From: Alistipes dispar
GTDB lineage: Bacteria > Bacteroidota > Bacteroidia > Bacteroidales > Rikenellaceae
DNA length: 64,000 bases
NCBI RefSeq assembly: GCF_006542685.1
Contig: NZ_AP019736.1
Location: forward strand, 186,001-250,000
Direction of reading: 5' to 3'
A program made the position numbers and the translations under genes. The notes beneath the pieces were generated by a model. The model ran no database searches. It worked only from the letters and a program-made list of their open reading frames with translations, and had not been told where the DNA came from. Below, piece after piece: positions 50,899 through 60,140 of this stretch (positions are counted from its first letter, which is position 1; each line of letters starts with the position of its first letter).

Positions 50899-53736
50899 AT
50901 GCCTATGAAAAGATTACTGATGCTGGCCGCAGCGGTGTTCGCCGCAGGCAGCGCAATGGCACAATTCGATCCGATGCAGCCGATACCGGCGGACAAGGAG
51001 GTCCGCACGGGCAGGCTCGACAACGGATTGACCTACTACATCCGGCACAACGAAAAGCCCAAGGGGCAGGCCGACTTCTACATCCTGCACAACGTGGGCG
51101 CCATCCAGGAGGAGGACGACCAGCAGGGTCTGGCCCACTTCCTCGAACACATGGCCTTCAACGGCACGAAGAACCTCCCCGGAAAACAGCTCATCGAGTA
51201 CCTGGAGACCGTCGGCGTGAAATTCGGCTACAACCTCAACGCCGGCACGAGCTGGGACCAGACGGTTTACAACATTTCGGACGTCCCGACCTCGCGTCAG
51301 GGAATCATCGACTCGGCCATGCTGATCCTGCACGACTGGTCGCACTTCATCGCGCTCCGGCCCGAGGAGATCGACTCCGAGCGCGGCGTCATCATGGAGG
51401 AGCTGCGCACGCGCGACGGCGCTTCGTGGCGTTCGACGATGAAGCTGCTGCAAGCTTTGGGCAAGGGCACGCGCTACGAGCACCGCAACCTGATCGGTTA
51501 CCTCGACGGACTGAAGAGCTTCGAGCACGACGCGCTGGAGCGCTTCTACAAGAAATGGTACCGCCCCGACTACCAGGCGATCGTCATCGTCGGCGATCTG
51601 GACGCCGAGGCCACGGAAGCCAGGCTCAAGTCGCTGATGGCCGACATTCCCGCCCCGGCGGCCGACGCCGCCCAGAAGGAGGTGATCGTCGTGCCCGACA
51701 ACGAGGAGCCGATCGTCAGCATCTACACCGACCCCGAAATGCAGGGTTCGCGCGTGCAGCTCTTCATCAAGCGCCCGGCCATGCCGACGCAGATGAACGA
51801 CAAGGTGGCCTGGGAAGTGGTCAATGTGATCGAATCCTTCCTGACGACCATGGAGAACGCCCGCCTGCAGGAGATCGCCATGCAGCCCGACGCACCGTTC
51901 CTCGGCGCCGGCATGGGCTCGGGCGACGTCATCGGCATCATCCCGACGCTCAACGCCACGGCCTTCACCGCCATGACGCAGGACGGCAAGCTGGCCGAAG
52001 GCTTCGAGGCCCTCTATACCGAGATGGAGAAGATCCGCCGCCACGGATTCACGCAGAGCGAGTTCGAGCGGGCGCAGGAGAACCTGATGCGCCAGGTGGA
52101 ACGCACCTACGCCAACCGCAACGACCGCACCAACGAGCAGTTCGTGAACATCTATCTGGAGAACTACCGCAAGAACGAACCGATGCCGGACGCCGAGACC
52201 GAATGGAAGCTCGACAGCATGCTCATCAAGATGCTGAACGTCGAGACGGTGAACGCCTTCGCCAAGGAGACCATACAGCCGACGAACCAGGTGATCGTCA
52301 TCACGGCTCCCGAGAAGGAGGGCATCGCGAACCCGACCGAGGAGGAGATTCTCGCCATCCGCGAGAAGGTGACCGCCTCGGAAATCGAAGCCTACGAGGA
52401 CGACGTGGTGAAGGAGCCGCTGATCCCCGAAGGGACCCAGCTGAAGGGTTCGCCCGTGAAGAAGACCGTGGAGAACAAGGAGTACGGCGCGACGGTGTGG
52501 ACGCTCGCCAACGGCACGCAGATCGTCGTGAAGCCCACGAAGTTCAAGGCCGACGAGGTGCGCATGAACGCGCAGTCGAAAGGCGGTCTGTCGATCCTGC
52601 CGGACGCCGAGTACTACATGGGCGAGATGATGCCCGCCGTAAGTTCGATGTCGGGCGTGGGCAAGTTCTCCGCTACGGAACTCCGCAAGCAGCTCTCGGG
52701 CAAATCGGCCACCGTACAACCTTCGGTGGGCGAATACGCCAGCGCGGTGAACGCCTCGTGCTCGCCCAAGGACATCGAGACGATGCTCCAGTTGGTTTAC
52801 CTGAACTTCACGCAGCCGCGCTTCGACCGCAACGACTACGACAACCTGATGAAGATGCTCCGCACGCAGCTCGAGAACGCGAAGTCGAACCCCGACTTCC
52901 AGATGCAGGAGAAGGTCATCGACGTCCTCTACGGCCATAACCCGCGCCGCCAGGTGATCTCGACCGAACTGCTCGACGAATTCAGCTTCGAGGCGCTGCC
53001 CGCGATCTACAAGAAGCTCTATCCCGACGGCAACAGCTTCCGCTTCACGTTCGTCGGCAATATCGACCCCGAGACGCTCAAGCCGCTCGTGGAGAAATAC
53101 ATCGGCTCGATCCCCGCCTCGAAGAAGCCCATGACGTTCGCGGACGACAAGGCCTATCCGGTGAAGGGCGAAGTGACCGAGGATTTCAGCACCCCGATGC
53201 AGCAGCCGAAGGTTTCGGTCAATTACACCTTCACGGGCGACATGGACTACTCGCTCGAAAACAAGGCGGCCCTCTCGTTCCTCACGCAGGCGCTCAACTC
53301 GCGTTACCTGGTTTCGATCCGCGAGGAGAAGGGCGGCACGTACGGCGTGCAGGTTTACGGATCGACGGATTGGATTCCGCGCGAGACCTACACCATGACG
53401 ATCGCCTTCGACACCAACGCCGAAATGGCCGACGAGCTGTGCGAAATCATCCTCAAGGAGCTGCGCACGATCGCCGAGGAGGGTCCGCTGACCGAGGACA
53501 TCGAGAAACACCGCGAGTTCATGCTCAAGAACTGGAAGAACAGCCTCGACGAGAACGGCCCGTGGATGCAGTACCTGCAGGCCAAATACGGCTCGGGACT
53601 CGACTACCTCGCCGGACAGGAGCAGGCGATCCGCTCGCTCACCAATGCCGACGTGCAGACGCTGGCCAAAAAGATCCTCGACGACGGCAACATGGTGAAA
53701 GTCGTCATGCGCCCGGAAGCGAACGAAGATAAATAG
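50899..53736 (+). CDS. M16 family zinc metalloprotease
   Basis: A 945-residue exported protease with a signal peptide (MKRLLMLAAAVFAAGSAMA). The inverted zinc motif HFLEH is at residues 80-84, and the third ligand is in ERGVIMEELRTRDG. The second half is the inactive M16 domain, starting near 520 and ending with YGVQVYGSTDWIPRETYTMT. The two-domain layout is like PqqL. It digests peptides in the periplasm or at the surface. The start could be at 50905. Confidence 0.93.
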   Translation: MPMKRLLMLAAAVFAAGSAMAQFDPMQPIPADKEVRTGRLDNGLTYYIRHNEKPKGQADFYILHNVGAIQEEDDQQGLAHFLEHMAFNGTKNLPGKQLIEYLETVGVKFGYNLNAGTSWDQTVYNISDVPTSRQGIIDSAMLILHDWSHFIALRPEEIDSERGVIMEELRTRDGASWRSTMKLLQALGKGTRYEHRNLIGYLDGLKSFEHDALERFYKKWYRPDYQAIVIVGDLDAEATEARLKSLMADIPAPAADAAQKEVIVVPDNEEPIVSIYTDPEMQGSRVQLFIKRPAMPTQMNDKVAWEVVNVIESFLTTMENARLQEIAMQPDAPFLGAGMGSGDVIGIIPTLNATAFTAMTQDGKLAEGFEALYTEMEKIRRHGFTQSEFERAQENLMRQVERTYANRNDRTNEQFVNIYLENYRKNEPMPDAETEWKLDSMLIKMLNVETVNAFAKETIQPTNQVIVITAPEKEGIANPTEEEILAIREKVTASEIEAYEDDVVKEPLIPEGTQLKGSPVKKTVENKEYGATVWTLANGTQIVVKPTKFKADEVRMNAQSKGGLSILPDAEYYMGEMMPAVSSMSGVGKFSATELRKQLSGKSATVQPSVGEYASAVNASCSPKDIETMLQLVYLNFTQPRFDRNDYDNLMKMLRTQLENAKSNPDFQMQEKVIDVLYGHNPRRQVISTELLDEFSFEALPAIYKKLYPDGNSFRFTFVGNIDPETLKPLVEKYIGSIPASKKPMTFADDKAYPVKGEVTEDFSTPMQQPKVSVNYTFTGDMDYSLENKAALSFLTQALNSRYLVSIREEKGGTYGVQVYGSTDWIPRETYTMTIAFDTNAEMADELCEIILKELRTIAEEGPLTEDIEKHREFMLKNWKNSLDENGPWMQYLQAKYGSGLDYLAGQEQAIRSLTNADVQTLAKKILDDGNMVKVVMRPEANEDK

Positions 53737-53757
53737 AACAATTTTCCGAACCGAACG

Positions 53758-53789
53758 AAGAAGGCGGCCTCTGGGGAGGCCGCCTTCTT
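53758..53789 (+). terminator. Terminator after the M16 gene
   Basis: A 14-bp perfect stem (53758-53771 with 53776-53789), loop TGGG, ending in CTTCTTT. Confidence 0.8.
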
Positions 53790-53803
53790 TGCGCGATCAT
53801 CGC

Positions 53804-53811
53804 TACCTTTG
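53804..53811 (+). promoter_or_regulatory. -7 box for the sulfatase gene
   Basis: TACCTTTG, 24 bp before the start at 53835. Confidence 0.45.
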
Positions 53812-53834
53812 TACGGCCAACAATTCGATACGAT

Positions 53835-55895
53835 ATGCAAAAAAGCATCCGGCTGGTTACCGGCCTCTATCTCAAATTCGCCCTGCTGACCGTCGTCGTC
53901 GGGCTGCTCCTGCGCATCGTCCTGCCGTTCAACGCACAGACGACCGACACGGGATTCGCATTCGGCGAATGGTGCGAAATCTTCCTCCTGGGCGCCGTGA
54001 ACGACCTCTGCGCCGCGACCGTGGGATTCGCCTTCCTGTGGCTCTTCACGATGAGCATCTCGCGGACGAAATACACCCGTCCGTGGGGATATATCACGCT
54101 GGGCGTACTCACCGCAGCATTCTGCTACGTGGCGTTCTTCAATACGATCTTCGACGAATACGGCAGCGTCGCGCCCCAGATCGCAATGGGCGTACTGGGC
54201 TATTGGGCCGCCTCGTTCGCCCTGCGGCTCTTCCTGCCCGGAATCCGGAGCCACTGGACAACGGTATGGTTCGCGCTGATCGTCGTCCTCTGCGTGGGAC
54301 TCACGATATTCAACGGCGTGAGCGAGTACTTCTTCTGGAACGAGTTCGGCGTACGCTACAACTTCATCGCCGTGGATTACCTGGTCTATACGAACGAAGT
54401 GGTGGGCAACATCATGGAGTCCTACCCCATCGTGCCGATGGCGCTGGGAATCGTGCTCGTGACGCTCGTGGTCACGTGGTATCTCTTCCGGCGCGACATC
54501 GTGCGCGCCGACAGCCTCACGGGCTGGAAATGGAAGGCCGCGGCAGGTCCCGCCTACCTCGCCGCGCTGGCGGCCGCCGTCGGGCTGCTCCACTTCAACA
54601 CCCGTTTCCAGGACAGCCCGAACGTTTACGTGAACGAACTGCAAGCGAACGGGCTTTACAAGTTCTACGACGCCTTCGTCAAGAACAGCCTCGACTACGA
54701 ACGGTTCTACCTCACGCGCCCCGAAGCCGAGGCCGAACGCTTCGTGCACGAGGTGTACGGCAGTACGGGCGAGAACCTGCGCCCCGTACGGGCCGAACGG
54801 GGGGGGGAAATCCGGCGCAATATCGTGCTCATCACGATCGAGAGCATGAGCGCCGCGTACATGGAGCGTTTCGGCAACGAACAGGGGCTGACCCCGACGC
54901 TCGATTCGCTCTATCGCACGGGCCTCGCCTTCAACCGTGTCTATGCCACGGGCAACCGCACCGTTCGCGGGCTGGAGGCCGTCACCCTCTCGCTCCCGCC
55001 CTGCCCCGGGCAGAGCATCATCAAGCGGCCGAACAACGGCGGCATGTACTCCACGGGAGCCGTGCTGCGCGACAAGGGCTACACGGTGAAGTATTTCTAC
55101 GGAGGCAACAGCTATTTCGACAACATGGAGACCTTCTTCTCGGGCAACGGCTACGAGATCGTGGACCAGAAGGACTATGCCCCCGAGGAGATCACCTTCG
55201 CCAACATCTGGGGCGTATGTGACGAGGATGCCTACCGGAAGGTCATCCGCACGCTCAACGAGGACGCCGCCTCCGGGAAACCCTTCTTCGCCCACGTCAT
55301 GACCGTCAGCAACCACCGTCCCTTCACCTACCCGGCCGGAAAGATACGCATACCGCACGATGCCAAATCGCGCGCCGGAGGCGTCATGTACACCGACTAT
55401 GCGCTGGGGCGGTTCTTCGCCGAGGCATCGAAGCAGCCGTGGTTCGGCAACACGATCTTCCTCATCACGGCCGACCACTGCGCGTCGAGCGCAGGCCGCA
55501 CGGAGATTCCGCTGGAGAAATACCACATTCCGGCCGTGATCCTCGCCCCGGGGCTCGTAGAGCCGTGCGAAGTGGACGGAATCGTCTCGCAAATCGACCT
55601 CATGCCCACGCTGTTCTCGCTGCTCAACATGAGCTACGACTCCCGGTTCTACGGTCGCAGCGTCTTCGACCCCGACTACACGAACCGCGCCTTCATCGCC
55701 ACCTATCAGGACCTCGGATACCTCGAAGGCGACACCTTCACGATCCTGTCGCCCGTGCGCCGCGTCGAGCAGTACCGCGTGGTTCCCACGGAAAAAAATC
55801 CGCACAACCTCGAACCGGCCGCAACGACCGACGAGGAGCAGGTGAACCGCGCCATCGCCTATTACCAGACCTCGTGCAAGTGGCACAAGCGGTAG
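53835..55895 (+). CDS. LtaS-family membrane sulfatase / phosphoglycerol transferase-like
   Basis: A 686-residue protein with five N-terminal membrane helices (about residues 10-260) and an alkaline-phosphatase-fold domain from about 330. That domain has NIVLITIESMSAAYM (metal Glu), TGNRTVRGLEAVTLSLPPCP (with the nucleophile Thr/Ser region), FFAHVMTVSNHRPF and IFLITADHCASS. In Gram-negatives such enzymes add phosphoglycerol or phosphoethanolamine to glycans or lipids. Nine G at 54799-54807 (residues about 322-325) lie exactly between the membrane and catalytic parts. Confidence 0.88.
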   Translation: MQKSIRLVTGLYLKFALLTVVVGLLLRIVLPFNAQTTDTGFAFGEWCEIFLLGAVNDLCAATVGFAFLWLFTMSISRTKYTRPWGYITLGVLTAAFCYVAFFNTIFDEYGSVAPQIAMGVLGYWAASFALRLFLPGIRSHWTTVWFALIVVLCVGLTIFNGVSEYFFWNEFGVRYNFIAVDYLVYTNEVVGNIMESYPIVPMALGIVLVTLVVTWYLFRRDIVRADSLTGWKWKAAAGPAYLAALAAAVGLLHFNTRFQDSPNVYVNELQANGLYKFYDAFVKNSLDYERFYLTRPEAEAERFVHEVYGSTGENLRPVRAERGGEIRRNIVLITIESMSAAYMERFGNEQGLTPTLDSLYRTGLAFNRVYATGNRTVRGLEAVTLSLPPCPGQSIIKRPNNGGMYSTGAVLRDKGYTVKYFYGGNSYFDNMETFFSGNGYEIVDQKDYAPEEITFANIWGVCDEDAYRKVIRTLNEDAASGKPFFAHVMTVSNHRPFTYPAGKIRIPHDAKSRAGGVMYTDYALGRFFAEASKQPWFGNTIFLITADHCASSAGRTEIPLEKYHIPAVILAPGLVEPCEVDGIVSQIDLMPTLFSLLNMSYDSRFYGRSVFDPDYTNRAFIATYQDLGYLEGDTFTILSPVRRVEQYRVVPTEKNPHNLEPAATTDEEQVNRAIAYYQTSCKWHKR
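54799..54807. repeat. Nine-G homopolymer in the sulfatase gene
   Basis: It lies at the junction of membrane and catalytic domains; a one-base slip would remove the catalytic domain. Confidence 0.7.
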
Positions 55896-55956
55896 AACGG
55901 GCGGCGGCGCATAAGCCGCGCAGGCCAAGACGGGAACCGCGCGGAACCCGCACACT

Positions 55957-56005
55957 CCAAACAAGAATCGCGGAGCCTTTCGAAGGCTCCGCGATTCTTG
56001 TTTGG
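55957..56005. terminator. Bidirectional terminator with 23-bp perfect stem
   Basis: Stem 55957-55979 with 55983-56005 and a TCG loop lies between the convergent sulfatase and DUF5689 genes. Confidence 0.85.
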
Positions 56006-56021
56006 GCCTGCGACCGGCCCG

Positions 56022-57263
56022 CTATTCGTTCTCGTAGTCGTCGCCGCCGACCTTCACGGGCGGCTTCAGCGATTCGGCCGGGGTATTGGCCTGGATCCAC
56101 TCCTCGGTGAGCAGCGAACTCTCGGGAAAGTCGAGGTCTTCGAGGCGGCTGACCGAAATCTGGTACTGCGCATAGTCGTTGGCCCCGCCCGTAAAATTGC
56201 TCCGCTGCGAGTAGATGCCGTAGATGCCCAGCACCGTGCCCGTCGTACCGTCCTTCGGGATCGGCTTCATGGCGAACTGCGAATAACCGCTCGTGCGCAC
56301 CGTATAGATACCCGGATCGGAGGTGTACTCGGCCTCGTCGTTGTAGGAGATCATCACCGAACCGTAGAGACGGACGTTGTTCCGGTTGTAGGCCCAATAG
56401 TACCACGTACCGAACTGCGCGTCGCCCCAGTCGGTCACGATCCAGCTCGGATAGGGATTCTCGTAGGAGCCGTTCTTGATCGCGGAGGGCGATTGCTCCA
56501 CCCCGTTGTCGTCCTTATACGTAACACCGGCATAGCGGACCTTTACATCCTTGAAACGCACCAGACGGCCGAGGTCGTCCTTGCCCAACTGCGTGTAGGT
56601 TTCGGGAGTGACTTCGAGGATATCCGACTCCTCGAGGGTCGTCTTTTCGCCGGCGAAGACGTTGAGCGACGCCACCTTCGGGTCGTCGAGGTTCGAATTG
56701 GCGTAGAACTTGTGCCGGCCGGCCGTGTTGTAACCGTCCGACGGCGCGCCGCCGATCGAAAGCATCATGCGGTAGTTGCCCAGATAGAGCCCGTCGAGGC
56801 GCACGTACACCCACTGGCTGATCATGTCCTCCAGATCGAGGTAGAAATCCATGAACAGGCCGCTGTAAAGCTTCAGCTCGATGGCGGCCGTGCCGTCGTA
56901 GATGTGGAGCGACTTGTAGATATTGCCCTGCCGGTCGCTGCTGATCACCTTGCCCTTGATGTAGAAGTTCGAGGCTTCGGGCCATTCGTACAACCCCTCG
57001 AAGTCCTTCTCGTCGGTCGTCTTCGTGCCGAACTTCAGCGTCCGGGTCGATGCGAAGTCGCTGTTCGTACCCGTACCCGACAAGCCCCCGCACTTGGATT
57101 CGAACATCTCCTTGACCTCTTTGATCGTCACATGCTCCAGTCCCAGCACCGTCATATCCTCGTCGGTAAAGAGTTTCTTGGGAGCCGGAGTGTCGAAGTC
57201 GTTGTAGCACCCCGCGGCAAGCACGCCGACCGCAAGAGCCAATAATATACGCAATCTTTTCAT
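56022..57263 (-). CDS. DUF5689 lipoprotein next to the TonB-dependent receptor
   Basis: A 413-residue lipoprotein; start at 57263 gives MKRLRILLALAVGVLAAGCY with lipobox AAGC. The DUF5689 region (about 40-230) has NFYIKGKVISSDRQGNIYKS, then LHIYDGTAAIELKLYSGLFM and WVYVRLDGLYLGNYRMMLSI. A beta-rich C-terminal part follows to DWGDAQFGTWYYWAYNRNNV. It starts 19 bp after the receptor stop, so it is the receptor's likely surface partner, analogous to SusD-type lids. Substrate unknown. Confidence 0.88.
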   Translation of the reverse strand: MKRLRILLALAVGVLAAGCYNDFDTPAPKKLFTDEDMTVLGLEHVTIKEVKEMFESKCGGLSGTGTNSDFASTRTLKFGTKTTDEKDFEGLYEWPEASNFYIKGKVISSDRQGNIYKSLHIYDGTAAIELKLYSGLFMDFYLDLEDMISQWVYVRLDGLYLGNYRMMLSIGGAPSDGYNTAGRHKFYANSNLDDPKVASLNVFAGEKTTLEESDILEVTPETYTQLGKDDLGRLVRFKDVKVRYAGVTYKDDNGVEQSPSAIKNGSYENPYPSWIVTDWGDAQFGTWYYWAYNRNNVRLYGSVMISYNDEAEYTSDPGIYTVRTSGYSQFAMKPIPKDGTTGTVLGIYGIYSQRSNFTGGANDYAQYQISVSRLEDLDFPESSLLTEEWIQANTPAESLKPPVKVGGDDYENE

Positions 57264-57282
57264 AAATCGTGATCTTTCTCGG

Positions 57283-60123
57283 TTAGAATCGGAAATAGAC
57301 ATTCAGATAGTAGTTCGTACCCAGCATGTAGAAATACTTCGAATCGAAACGGCTGTAACGCGTCTCGCCGTTGCTGGCGCGCACGCGGTTCATACGCATC
57401 TGCTCGTAACCGCCGGTATGGATATCCTGGTTGTTGAGAATGTTCTTCACCTCGAGGCTGAAGCCCAGCATGTAGTCGCGGCGGATATACCAGTTCTTGC
57501 CCACGCTGGCGCTCAGCGTATAAACACCGTCGAAACGCTCCTGCGCACGGATCGTCTTGATCGACCGCAGGGCCGACACCTGCTGTTCGGTGGTGGAGGT
57601 CGAGCTGGAAAGGATGTTCGTGTAGTATTCGATGGCCTTGGCCGTGCGGTACATGGGGTTCATCGAGAGGTAAAGGTCATCGTAGTAGTTGAAGTTCACC
57701 GAGGCGAACCAGTTCTGCGGACCGCGGTAGTCCAGTCCGACGTTCAGCGCCAGTTGCGGGGTGCTCTCCACGTGGTAGCCGTCCCACGACACCTTGTCGC
57801 GCAGCACGATCTTGTCCACGTTGTCCACCGTCTGCACGAAGTCGGGATTCGACGTATAGGTGTAGTCGCCCCAGCTCAGGGCGCCGACCACCGAAAGGCC
57901 GTTCCAGACGGGAACCGAGAGTCCCAGCTCGAGACCGTAGTGGCGCTTGTCGATGCCGCTCATGGCGAAGTTGGTGAACGAGCTGCGCGTGTCGTCGTAG
58001 AAGGAGATGACCTTGGACTGGTCCTCGAAGGTCGTATAGTATCCCGAAACGCGAGCCTTGACATACGGCAGATTGAGGTTGTAGGTCAGATCGACGCCGA
58101 AAATCTTTTCGGCCTTCAGGCCCGGCGTGGTGGTGTTGCGCGTGCGGGGCGAAACGAACGCCGTGGCGAACTTGGGAGCCTGCTGCATGACGGCGACGTT
58201 GGCCTCGAGCGAGTGGGCGCGCGAGAACTTGTAGCCGAAGTTGCCCTTGGCCGTATAGGTCAGGTAGTCGAGCGTCTTCGAATCGCCCTTCGAGTTGTTC
58301 GGGAAGAGCCCCTTGCGCCAAAGACCCTCGCGATACATCGAAGAGTAGCCCAGCTCGCCGGCCACGCTCATCGAGAAGCCGCCGGTGCGCCACGAATAGA
58401 GCGCCCAGGCATTGCCCTCGAACAGGTGCGCACGGTAGTTGTAGCTGAACTTGTCGCCTTCGCGGGCGATGCGGGCGTGGCCCGTGGCCTCGTAGTAGTC
58501 CAGATCGTTCTGGGCCGCCAGGGTGCTCGACATGTCGCGCTCGGCGAATTTGTCGATGTCGTACCAATAGTCGCCGCCCATCAGGTCCTTGATCTCGTCG
58601 TAATACCACGTCCGGTTGGCGCGCAGGTTCACGCCGCCCAGAATCCGCATGTCGTTACGCATCTCGTGCTGCACGCTGGCGGCGAAATTGTAGTCGATCT
58701 GGTCGGTATGACGCTCCTCGAGGATGTAGTTCGAGCGGTACTGCTTGCCGGCCAGCTCCTCCAGCCCGGGGATGTTCTTCAGCTCGGTGTCGATGTACTT
58801 GTTCTTCGAATAGAAGTCGTCGAAGTCGAGCATACCCGTCCACGCCATCGCGCGCTCGAGCGCCTTCTGCGTATCGAAATAGATCGTCTGGTCCGACGTC
58901 TCGCCCGGAATGACCTGTCCGAAGGCGTACGACGGCAGGTAGCGGTAGTAGTCGCCGCGCGGGTCGGGTCCTCCGTTCCATGTCAGTGCCGAATAACCGT
59001 TCTTGCCGAAGCGGAGCGACGTGGCGGCGTTCAGCCGCGTGCGCTCGGACATGTCCCACGTATAGGTCAGCATCACGATCGGCTCGTGCATGTCGCGCAC
59101 GCGCGAGTTGCGGAGCTTGCCCGCCTGATAACCCACGTTGGGATTGTAGTAGTTGTTGCCGAACAGGGCGTAAGCCTCGTCGGTCGAGGCCTGCTGCGCA
59201 CCGCGCTCCGTGGGCGAAGCCATGATCGTAAGGCCCAGCCGGTGATTGTCGCCGAAGAGCTTCTCGGCCGACGCGAAATAGGAATAGGCGTTATAGTAGA
59301 TTCCGTCCACATAGCCGTTGCCGCCCTGACGCGTTCCGAACGAGAAGGCGTACGACCAGCCGTTGTCGAGCTGTCCGGATGCATAGGAGACCATCGCCCG
59401 GAAGCGGTAGAGCTGGTTGGCGTTCGACACGCTCACGCGGAATCCCTTGCGCATCTGCGAAGCGCGGGCGTTGATGTTGGTCATGCCGCCGATGCCGCCG
59501 ATGCCGTAATCCATCATCTCCAGCCCCGTGACATTCTCCTGGTTGCGCGTCGCGTCATTCAGGCCGCTCCACAACGACCAGGGGCCGTAACCCGTCATGG
59601 CGTCGTTGAAACGGATGCCGTTGAGCATGATGTCCGAATACTGCGCATCGAGACCGCGGACGTTGAAACGCATCTCGCTGAAACGGTACGAGGCGATATT
59701 GCTGAACAGGTCCTTCGACGAGGAGAGCTTTCCGGGCAGCGCCTGCATGTCGGACACGGCGTCATCGTCCGACTCGGCGAAGACCGCTCCGTCCACGGTG
59801 GAGAACATGCCCGTCGGCACGATCACCACCGACTTGAGGTCGCGGACGAACTCGTCGCTCACGCGGACCATCACTTCGAGGTCCTCGAACTCGGGCGTCG
59901 AGAACTGCACCGTATAGTCGCCGGCAGGCAGGTTCTCGAAGAGAAATTCACCATCCCGGTTCGTCCGGGCGGTGAGGCCCAGCGATTCGATGGTCACCTC
60001 CACGTCGCTCAGCGCCGCGCGTCCGTTGCGCGAAACCACCTTGCCGCGGATGCCTCCCTCCTGCGCATAGGAGGAGGCGGTCACGGCCGCGAGCATCAGA
60101 AAAAGGAAAACTTTCAGTTTCAT
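57283..60123 (-). CDS. TonB-dependent outer-membrane receptor
   Basis: About 946 residues with signal peptide (MKLKVFLFLMLAAVTASSYA). An N-terminal carboxypeptidase-regulatory-like domain (GGIRGKVVSRNGRAALSDVE) is followed by a plug (FNVRGLDAQYSDIMLNGIRF) and a 22-strand barrel ending YYLNVYFRF with terminal Phe. An alternative start is 60129. It imports a large or scarce substrate using TonB. It lies between a secreted phosphodiesterase-type enzyme and a DUF5689 lipoprotein in one operon. Confidence 0.92.
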   Translation of the reverse strand: MKLKVFLFLMLAAVTASSYAQEGGIRGKVVSRNGRAALSDVEVTIESLGLTARTNRDGEFLFENLPAGDYTVQFSTPEFEDLEVMVRVSDEFVRDLKSVVIVPTGMFSTVDGAVFAESDDDAVSDMQALPGKLSSSKDLFSNIASYRFSEMRFNVRGLDAQYSDIMLNGIRFNDAMTGYGPWSLWSGLNDATRNQENVTGLEMMDYGIGGIGGMTNINARASQMRKGFRVSVSNANQLYRFRAMVSYASGQLDNGWSYAFSFGTRQGGNGYVDGIYYNAYSYFASAEKLFGDNHRLGLTIMASPTERGAQQASTDEAYALFGNNYYNPNVGYQAGKLRNSRVRDMHEPIVMLTYTWDMSERTRLNAATSLRFGKNGYSALTWNGGPDPRGDYYRYLPSYAFGQVIPGETSDQTIYFDTQKALERAMAWTGMLDFDDFYSKNKYIDTELKNIPGLEELAGKQYRSNYILEERHTDQIDYNFAASVQHEMRNDMRILGGVNLRANRTWYYDEIKDLMGGDYWYDIDKFAERDMSSTLAAQNDLDYYEATGHARIAREGDKFSYNYRAHLFEGNAWALYSWRTGGFSMSVAGELGYSSMYREGLWRKGLFPNNSKGDSKTLDYLTYTAKGNFGYKFSRAHSLEANVAVMQQAPKFATAFVSPRTRNTTTPGLKAEKIFGVDLTYNLNLPYVKARVSGYYTTFEDQSKVISFYDDTRSSFTNFAMSGIDKRHYGLELGLSVPVWNGLSVVGALSWGDYTYTSNPDFVQTVDNVDKIVLRDKVSWDGYHVESTPQLALNVGLDYRGPQNWFASVNFNYYDDLYLSMNPMYRTAKAIEYYTNILSSSTSTTEQQVSALRSIKTIRAQERFDGVYTLSASVGKNWYIRRDYMLGFSLEVKNILNNQDIHTGGYEQMRMNRVRASNGETRYSRFDSKYFYMLGTNYYLNVYFRF

Positions 60124-60140
60124 ACACATATTTTAGGGTG

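Noticed and set aside
50914..53511. An 865-codon minus-strand frame opposite the M16 protease
   Set aside because: It has no family motif and an odd His/Val/Leu/Arg-rich composition; it mirrors the protease codons.
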